DNA from: Linnemannia schmuckeri
Lineage: Eukaryota > Mortierellomycota > Mortierellomycetes > Mortierellales > Mortierellaceae
Assembly: GCA_029449235.1 (NCBI GenBank)
Contig: JANATG010000017.1
Location: forward strand, 636,001-700,000
Direction: 5' to 3'
DNA: 64,000 nt
The first letter of the stretch is position 1, and every line of letters starts with the position of its first letter. The notes under the pieces were generated by a model. It was not told where the DNA came from. It made no database searches and saw only the letters and a program-made list of their open reading frames with translations. A program made the position numbers and the translations under genes. Shown here one piece after another: positions 56,621 through 64,000 of this stretch.

Positions 56621-57990
56621 GGTGTTGCAGACTTGCTACAACGGCTCCCGTGGCAGCCGCAGAAACTGGAGACATTGGATTGTACATGCTGTTGTTCTGA
56701 CTAAGAAGTGCAGGTTTAACGGCTGGCGACGGCACCGGAGGCGGTTGCGTGTACGCGGACGATGGTGTTGGAGACACAAATCCAGAAAGAATTCCATTGC
56801 TGGGAACCGCAGATGACATTGTGGCCACAGGTGAAGGCTGAGAAGCGGTGCTGCTATTAAGCCCCATTTGACTGAATCGACTCGAAAGATCATTGTTCTC
56901 TTTGGGCTTGATCGCATTCGACAGAGACCCACTCGAAGCCAATGGAGGCGGAGGCTGGTACGAATATAACCCTTGTTCCTCGTTCGAATCCTTGACAGCA
57001 TGTGGACCTTGAGGTTGAGTTGGTACAGGTGGAACTTGAAAGTTAACCGAGCTCGAGCAAAGAGAGCTGGACTGCATTGGCAATTGGCCGCTACTCTCTC
57101 GAGTGTACTCGTCCGTCGTCTCACGTAGCTGTGGGTTCTTTGAATGTGTCGGGGTTGTCGCTGCAGCCAATGCAGCCGCTCCTGGAGATGCCACTGTCGC
57201 CGCCGCCACTGCCGCTGCTGCCGCTCCAGTAGCTGGCGTAGAAGGTGTAGAAGGCAATTTTATATCATCCAAATTGACCTTGATAGTATCGTCAAAACGG
57301 TGGCCTGAGGAGACAACAGGGACAGGTGCTTTAAGAGAGGCGACCTTGGGCGATGCTGAAAACTGCTGCTGCTGTTGGAGATAGTTATTAGGTATTACTG
57401 GTGTCTGATGACTGGAGGAGATTGTTGGCGATGCACTGACAACATGGCTCCCCCCATTCTGGGCCAGGGGCATCGTAGGAGTAGGCATAGGCATCGGCAT
57501 AGGAACGTGTTGTGCCATAGGAGAAGGCACGTTTGGAATGACAGAAGATGTCGGCACTGGGACAGGCGAAGGTGGCATTGGATAATTAGCAAAGGTGGGC
57601 GATGGCATCGGAGGCATTCCTGGTGTGGGATACCCTTGAGATGAAACCATTGGGTAGCTGTTGGCAGTGGAGGGAGTCCCGTAACCTTGACTGTAGGGAT
57701 TGGGCTGGCCTCCTGGGGTGGGTACTGAGGGAGCTGGAGGGGGAGAAAACGGCTGAGACGATGGTTGAGAATAGGCCGAGGATAAAGACTGGGCAGGAGG
57801 GGGATAGCTTGTGGGTGACGTTAAGGGTGTCGGCAATGGCATTCCAGTAGGCAGCTGGGCTGGCAACGAATATTGACCAGTAGGGGTATAGGGCGCCTGT
57901 TGATGTAACATTGGTGTGTAGGGTTGCTGGAAGGGCATTTGAGCCTGTGCTGCAGCAGGAGAAGGATGTTGCTGTTGCTGAGGTTGCGGC

Positions 57991-58027
<37 letters not shown>

Positions 58028-59374
58028 GCTGCACGGGTTGTTGTTGTTGAAGGGGTGCGGTCATGGATGGTCCTTGTCCGGGTGGGAAGGGTCCTGGGAT
58101 ATAAACATCAACTGTTTGGCGCATGGTAAGTACAAGGATGAAAATATCGGAGACACAACAAAACAAAGCAAAGGTGCTCAGCTTACAATCGGCGGGCAGT
58201 TTCTTGTTCTGGCCATTGATGTTGATATGAATGACCATCTTGAGTTTGTGGGTACACTTGACGAGCTCAGTGTCGATAGTGCTCATGACGTTGACGGCCG
58301 GTATCTTGATGGACATTGTCCGTTCCAATGGCCCAGCTTGGAGGGGCCAGTTACCATTACCGAGCTTTGTATCAACTAACGAGCGCTTTTCATGACGCAT
58401 AGCCTTCCCAGGGACAATGAACCAAAAGTACTCCTTGACCTTCATGCTCACTTCCGTGACGTGCCAACGAGCGCCGGAGCCGGGCAAGGGGTTAAGTCGA
58501 ATAGTGACGGGGATGGTGGATCCGTGGTGGAAGGCCTTGTGGGGCAGCTGGACAAGGTAATTGAGGGCGTGTTCAAAGTCGGCTGTCTGTTGAATTGGAT
58601 AGACACAGTGCGGGTGAGAGGGCGGCAGCGACTGGTAGATCTCGACGAGGCGTTCCTTGTTGAGGTCCAGCTGGAAGGTCGAGCGTTTGCCGTTGGCGGA
58701 GAACATGTATTCAATCTTTCCACTGCTCATGGCGAGAGAGTTGGGGAGGTTGACGGGTAGTGCCAATTGAAAGTCGTAGGTGTAGGTCTGGTTAGCGCGG
58801 AGCATATGGAGCTTTCCTTGCGACCCCTCGAGAAAGACCCATTGCTTTTCCAGCAAGGGCTTCTTGGCGTTGTAAAAGTGAGCCTTGTTTCCTTTGTCTA
58901 AATATCAAAGGAGCCATTGTTAAAAAGCATTCTCGTTTTTTTTTTTCTCTAATAAAGAAAGCGTGCCTTTGGTTTTTTCTGTTCATAGGCCAACATAAAG
59001 ATAAAAAATGAAAAAACATACTCTCGGACCAACTGCAGTATATCTTTGCTTTGAAGGTGAGGGTTAGAGCCTTAAGAGTGACATCCTCGCGGTTGTTGAT
59101 GATGAGTTTTCCGTTGATGATAGGGCCTTGGGTCCCAGTCCAGGGGAACATTAGCCGCTGCACCTTTGGGTCATTGCTCTGTCCTGTGGGAATAACAAGG
59201 GTCAATCAAAGGTCATTTGTGTTAATAGTTGAATAGACAAAAAAGTAGGATTAAGGTCATCCCCGTTCATGTTTTGTAGGTAGTTGTTTTTGGTCAGAAG
59301 GAACAGAGAGAGCGAAGAAGTGTTTACTTGCCGAGGAATGCACCCTCAAGGCGGATTTCCATCGCCTTGGTCAT
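56325..59374 (-). CDS. arrestin-fold protein with polyQ and Pro/Gln-rich tail
   Basis: Four exons, 59374-59332, 59183-59022, 58897-58187 and 58111-56325, give 900 aa. The first intron starts GCAAGT, a GC-AG intron, and only with that donor does the frame continue (EGAFLG-QSNDPKVQRLMFP). The arrestin fold (about 1-320): TGTQGPIINGKLIINNRED, VTLKALTLTFKAKIYCSWSE, TYTYDFQLALPVNLPNSLA, PHKAFHHGSTIPVTIRLNPL and a FDVYIPGPFPPG end. The tail is Pro/Ser/Gln-rich, with one Gln run of 14 or so near 350 and another of about 40 near the C-terminus. Alpha-arrestins adapt membrane proteins to Rsp5 ubiquitin ligase through PPxY sites; no clear PPxY is seen here, so partner choice is open. Confidence 0.85.
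56505..56622 (-). repeat. CAA/CAG trinucleotide run coding polyglutamine
   Basis: About 38-40 consecutive Gln codons, mostly CAA in the first half and mixed CAA/CAG in the second, near the C-terminus of the arrestin-like protein. Mixed codons limit slippage. A second, shorter run is at about 57990-58030. Confidence 0.92.
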
Positions 59375-60078
59375 TGTGAATGAGGTTGTCTGTCGGGCCG
59401 AGGGTGAGATTGGAAGGGTCGGCCTTGTCCGCCAAGGAACGGTAAGAAGTCGAGTTGAGGAGTTGAGTCGAGTTGAGTCAAGTCGAGCTGAGTTGAGCTG
59501 AGCGGATTGGAGCAGGGTCTTGAGAGAGAAGAGGATGATGATAAGAGGGAGAGAGTGTGAGAGTGAAGGAGGATGAGCGGAGGGAAGAGGTAAAGAAAGG
59601 AAAGAAAAGGAGAATAGAGACAGCAAGGAAAACGAAAAGAATAAAAAAAGAAAAAAAAAATATAAGAGAGCAGAAGGGACTTGTCTCTCGCCTTCGTAGA
59701 TGGGGTGGCGGAGCGTGTAAATATGTAGATGTCTGTTTGTGTCGCTGGTGATGGTCGACTCTGCTCGACTCGACGGAGGGGGACAGAGTAACGAAGAAGG
59801 AAGACTGCAAGTGAATGAATGAACACACAGACACGGCGTGTATATTTGTTTACCCCTGTCAACAACACCTTGTCAACAACAGCCAAAGAAGGAGAAAAAG
59901 AGGAAGAAGAAGAAGGAGAAGAAGAGGAAGAGGAAGAAGAAGAAGAAGAAGAGGAAGAAGAAGACGAAGAGGGAGAAGAAGCTCTCTGCCTGTCGGATGC
60001 ACGGCTGGTTCCATCACTGATAGCCGGATAAGTTGTCGCTGATGGTGCCTGGATGGTCAATCACTCTGAAACACGTCG

Positions 60079-60118
<40 letters not shown>

Positions 60119-60264
60119 CGTAACTTCTTCTCTCTTGCTTGTTTTCTTTTCCCACTCCTACATTCCCGCCAACACGAACAAACATCTCCCCGCCCCCATT
60201 CCTTTTCCCCACTCTTACTCATCAACCCAACCTCAGTCCACTCACCTTCGCACACTCAATAATT
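59375..60264. promoter_or_regulatory. divergent intergenic region with simple repeats
   Basis: Between the arrestin-like gene (minus) and a small-protein gene (plus). Contains GAGTT/GAGTC repeats (about 59451-59502, imperfect), a long GAA/GAG-rich purine tract (about 59880-59990), a T run of 38 bases (60081-60118) and pyrimidine-rich leader sequence. Long frames translate the repeats only. No gene is seen. Confidence 0.5.
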
Positions 60265-60763
60265 ATGGGTTCCAACTCAAGGAAGCAAAAACAACACTCA
60301 AGCACATCCGACAATTTTCGCAAAAGGCAACGCGTCCATAACGAGAAAAAAGGTATTCGCCAAGGACATCTACGGGCAGTAACAATATCTCGAATGAAAA
60401 AATTAACCCCCCCCCCCCTCCCGCAGCATTCACACATAACCCTACTGACTGACATGTTCGTTCGTCTTAGACGACTTGCTCAAGCCTATGTCAACCCCCT
60501 CTTCCTCCTCCAATCGCAGCAACAAGGTCTTATTCACTTCTTCTTCAGACTCACACGAATTTATGCCCTCTTGCGATGACCTCTTTCCAACAGCACCACC
60601 TCCTGTTAGACATGCGACCGCGAAGCAAATCTCGGACCACTTGAATCGTGAGTTCAAGTTCACTCGATCATACAAGTCAAAACGCCGAATTCCCGTGGAT
60701 ATCCATCCTAACGACAAAACTGACGACAACAGCGTTTACCTAGTTTTGTCGCCTTCAGGATAG
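60265..60763 (+). CDS. small basic protein of unknown function
   Basis: Two exons, 60265-60352 and 60471-60763, give 126 aa. The N-terminus (MGSNSRKQKQHSS) and RKRQRVHNEKK are basic and could act as a nuclear signal; the middle is Ser/Pro-rich with SSSDSHEFMPSCDDLFP; the C-terminal third (FKFTRSYKSKRRIPVDIHPN) looks more ordered and ends YLVLSPSG. I recognise no family. The splice is supported by frame continuity only. The gene converges with NAXE, 203 bases apart. Confidence 0.65.
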
Positions 60764-60966
60764 TCAAATTGAATGGAATAAAAAAAAATGAACCTTATCT
60801 GTATAAAATGGTCGTGTCTCATCGCGATTAAAGGAAGAGAAGGGTTCAGAAGGGATCGTTGAGGTTATTTTGCATTTAGAAAACGACTAATCTTTCCTGT
60901 ATTGAAAGCGACTACTTTGCCTAGCAATATACACATCAAGGGTCAAGGGTTGTCTGGTCAAAGTCA

Positions 60967-62632
60967 TTACGAAAATGCCTGGGAAACAACGTTGTCCATA
61001 AAGTGTCGGTCCATTCGGTCATTTTTGTCATCAAGTCCGCGTCTGGTCTTTCCAGATGTCGTATCATTCTCTGACTGTGTGTTCAGTCTCACGCATTGAT
61101 CGGTGCCTGGGAACCGTGGCAGATTGAGACCCCACTTTTCCTCCATTTTCCTAAATCAAGAACGGAAAAAAGCGCGTTAATTGTAGAAAGATGAATGGAA
61201 GACACAAGATAGACAGGAAGGCTATATGCAAGATGTACCTTGATATGAAACGGCCTCCAAGGTAGTGGTGTTTGCCATTAAAGTCCTTTGCGCCTTCCTT
61301 GGGGGCTGTCAGTGACACTAGCATCGAAGGCTGGAACCCCTCCCCTCGAATGTTTCCTATGCATCGATACAGCAAGTCAATCCGAGTTCTCTCAACAAGT
61401 AACCGTCGTCCAATCTTTATCTAATTCAAGCATCTACCTTTTTCAACGTCCCATGCCGAAGGAATATCCACTATCATAGACAGATACCAAAATGAGCGCT
61501 GATTAACGTGGGCACATATAGTCAGTTATGATAAAGCAAGAGTTGCTAGGTGATGAATACCAGAGACGATCGGGATAGTGGTGTTCTTGAGGGCCTGAAT
61601 GGCAGAGACGAACGGCTGCCGAACCTCTCCCGAAAAGCTGAATCCTATCACAGGAAAGAAAAGCTCGTAAGCACGTCCATGGTGTTATAGGTTGACTAAA
61701 GTATGATAAGTAAACACATCCAACACCAGATATGGGCCTAGGTTGTCAAGAGCTTACCAAAGATGGCATCAACAATCAAGTCAGAGTCGTGCAGCCCACT
61801 CTCGGGACTATCAACGAATGGGATATCCAGTTCCGTGCATTGCTTCATCAGACCCTGGAGTGACACATACGAGGCAAGAAGACGTTAGGGCTGCATGTTT
61901 TCTTTTTTCTGTCTCCACTTTTGCGAGAATTGTATAGAGCCATTAAGCAGCAATCTTTGTGCAACAACTACGCACCTGGTTGACTGGCTTGTCTGGTCTC
62001 TTGGGATAGTACACTTTGGGCTGGTATCCAAAGTGTGATAGATGCCGTGCAGCGACGAGACCTGCAGAAATCAAAAGGGCGCCACAATGTAAATGGATAA
62101 TTAATTAGAGTTCCCAATTTTTTTTATCGGAGTTGGCGGACGCGGTAATATGTTTGAAGAGCATCCACTACAAGTCTAGCATTTTTAGTCTTACCATCGA
62201 GTCCGTTGTTGCCTGGTCCTGAAAAGATGATGACCCGAGGGTGCGATTCCTTGCTGTACTCCTTGGTGATTGCTTGGGCAACGCTTAGTCCAGCTACAAC
62301 GTAGCGTATACATTTATTAGCTTTCTGCCTTGAGTGTTACAAAGACTGCGCGTTGAACCATCAAGTATTTTGACAAAGACATGTGTACCTAGCTCAACCA
62401 GTTGCTCAAAGGAGAATCCTCCGCCTGTAGGAGACATGAGTTCGACGTCGATTGCCTGTGCGGCGCGTTGCGTCAGATACTACTCGGGTGTTATAGTAGT
62501 AGAGGAAGAAGGTGAAGGAGTGTTGGCAAAAATAGCGGGCCATTGTGTTCATTTTATGTAAAGAAGAAACAAGCACCAAGCTCCTTTTTGTCTCTAAAGT
62601 TGTAACTGCATTCGCTGTACCTTGATGGCCAT
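60967..62632 (-). CDS. NAXE: NAD(P)H-hydrate epimerase
   Basis: Nine exons (62632-62621, 62479-62389, 62293-62195, 62061-61976, 61854-61758, 61644-61561, 61470-61438, 61356-61239, 61150-60967) give 267 aa. The YjeF N-terminal domain motifs are present: AQAIDVELMSP, FEQLVELAGLSVAQAI, IFSGPGNNGLDGLVAARHL, DLIVDAIFGFSFSG, IVSVDIPSAWDVEKG, MLVSLTAPKEGAKDF, HYLGGRF and LNLPRFPGTDQCVRL. It epimerises hydrated NAD(P)H so that the dehydratase can repair it. Beyond the usual PGTDxC...L end the frame runs about 40 further residues (Asp/Lys/Thr-rich) to a TAA. The first exon is MAIK only, so no mitochondrial presequence is visible. Confidence 0.95.
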
Positions 62633-62987
62633 TGCCGGTAGTTTCTTCTTGGTTTATGCTGTGCGGTGTTGTGTCGTATCGTGTGAACGTGAGCGACGTT
62701 TTCGTGGATCCTTTTCGTACTTTTTACGTTCGATTCAGTGTAACAGTCACGAGTGACTGTCCTTTGACCAACGTCTCAACAACGTCAATAACAAAAAAAA
62801 AAAAAGAAAAAAAAAAAAAAAGGCAAGGCCTCCCCTTGGAGTGCATTCCCTTTTACATCCTTCCTTCCTTCCTTCCTTCTTCACACTCTCCTTCACCTTC
62901 TTCATAACAAAGACATCGAGCCTTCGTTTTCGTTTGTCTTTTTCACCCTTTACTTCAACTTCAACACTCTCTCTATCAAACAACAAC
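62633..62987. promoter_or_regulatory. divergent promoter region, NAXE / fibrillarin
   Basis: 355 bases between two divergent start codons. Contains an A run (about 62791-62820), TTCC repeats (about 62860-62880) and CT-rich sequence leading to the fibrillarin ATG, as is usual upstream of ribosome-biogenesis genes in fungi. Shared control of the two genes is possible but unproven. Confidence 0.5.
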
Positions 62988-64000
62988 ATGGGTTTCGGTA
63001 ATAACAACAACACCACACACACACACAGCCTCGACTTATACTCATCAGCTTGCCTACTGGTTCAAAACGACAAAAGAACACCCTGCAACGAACAGTTTCA
63101 CCAACTGTCTCACCAACAAGAATATGTCAATAATAACACCAACAAACGACAATCGCATACCAGATCTGAGAAAGAAGAATACACAAGTCCAAAGCTACCT
63201 GATTTATCAATACACCTATCTAACCACAATCATATCTGATCCTTTCACAACACTACTAGGTGATCGTGGTGGTCGTGGCGGTCGTGGCGGTGGCCGCGGT
63301 GGATTTGGTGGTGACCGCGGTGGTCGCGGCGGCGGACGTGGCGGCGGACGTGGCGGTTTCGGTGGTGACCGTGGTGGCCGTGGTGGCGGGCGTGGTGGTG
63401 AGTTTTTCTTTTCTTTTGCTCGGATAGTATCTTACATTGTATTCCCCGCCACTAGCCTTGATAGCCTGTTATCTAATAGTGTGTACGTGGTTCTTATCCC
63501 AATGACCATATAGGTGTTGCCAAGCGTGGTGGTCCCGGAGGACGAGGCGGTCGCGGTGGTGCCCGCGGTGGTGCTCGCGGCGGTGCCAAGGGAGGTGCCA
63601 AGGTTACTGTTGAGCCTCATAGACACGAAGGTATCTTTGTCGCCCACGGAAAGGAGGATTACCTTTTGACCAAAAACTTGGTTCCCGGCGAGTCTGTCTA
63701 TGGTGAGAAGCGCATCTCGATCGAGGGTGCTGATGGTGCCAAGGTCGAGTACCGTGTCTGGAACCCTTTCCGCTCAAAGGTCGCTGCCGGTGTTCTCGGA
63801 GGTGTTGACAACATCCACATTGCCCCCGGCAAGAAGGTCCTCTACCTCGGTGCTGCCTCTGGTACCACTGTCTCCCACGTTGCTGATATTGTAGGACCCG
63901 AGGGTCTCGTGTACGCTGTCGAGTTCTCTCACCGCTCTGGACGCGATCTTATCAACATGGCCAAGAAGCGCACCAACGTCATCCCTATCATCGAGGATGC
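62988..64000 (+). CDS. NOP1: fibrillarin (rRNA 2'-O-methyltransferase), runs off right edge
   Basis: Exons 62988-62997 (MGFG), 63260-63397 and 63514 onward join in frame; the first coding exon is 10 bases. An N-terminal Gly/Arg-rich (GAR) domain of about 85 residues is made of RGG and GGFGG repeats and is broken by two introns. The methyltransferase domain follows: VTVEPHRHEGIFVAHGKEDY, VPGESVYGEKR, EYRVWNPFRSK, VLYLGAASGTTVSHVADIVG (SAM-binding loop) and VYAVEFSHRSGRDL. Fibrillarin, with box C/D snoRNAs in the nucleolus, methylates rRNA; the GAR domain binds RNA and helps nucleolar assembly. The C-terminal part (about 150 residues) is outside the window. Confidence 0.97.

Noticed and set aside
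59371..60060. 229-aa minus-strand frame with a poly-Ser run
   Set aside because: It reads the GAA/GAG tract as Ser; the arrestin-like start lies at its end in another frame.

Overview
The window is nuclear DNA of a filamentous fungus. Genes on both strands carry short GT-AG introns (mostly about 60-250 bases), often with GTAAGT-like donors and CTAAC/CTAAT-like branch sites, and many proteins have polyglutamine or Ser/Pro-rich linkers. The gene set (Rsp5, prefoldin 4, argininosuccinate synthase, fibrillarin, nudE, diphthine synthase) is eukaryotic and fungal. Intron density, glutamine runs, long homopolymers and LINE RNase H remnants suggest an early-diverging lineage, perhaps Mortierellomycota; that placement is an inference.

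Left part (1-39,700), compact and gene-rich: a Gln/Ser-rich protein cut by the window edge; a 3.7 kb gene-free stretch; a three-KH RNA-binding protein; an Rsp5/NEDD4 ubiquitin ligase (11 exons, 824 aa); a DUF1294-like membrane protein; a CNT nucleoside transporter; a basic secreted protein; a PH-domain protein; a STE-like kinase whose DFG Asp is lost; acetoacetyl-CoA synthetase; a GLTSCR1-domain protein; diphthine synthase; a PPR protein; a membrane-anchored polyQ protein; prefoldin subunit 4; nudE; and a tRNA-Met(CAT).

Middle part (about 39,700-49,500), a repeat island: a SINE candidate with a tRNA-Ala-like head, three head-to-tail poly-A-tailed retroposon units, a frameshifted LINE RNase H remnant, three degenerate pieces of 25S rRNA in one orientation, minisatellites and homopolymers. 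Two short intact secreted-protein genes lie inside it, one resembling the bacterial DUF6623 family.

Right part (49,500-64,000), compact again: a fungal protein with a duplicated unnamed domain; a membrane-anchored USP deubiquitinase (Ubp1/USP30-like); argininosuccinate synthase; an alpha-arrestin-like protein with long polyQ and a GC-AG intron; a small basic protein; NAD(P)HX epimerase; and fibrillarin running off the right edge.

Most genes are unlinked housekeeping functions. Rsp5, the arrestin-like protein and the USP protease belong to one functional theme (ubiquitin-controlled membrane trafficking), but they are not adjacent and nothing shows co-regulation. Exon coordinates were worked out by hand and checked by reading-frame arithmetic; no transcript evidence was available.
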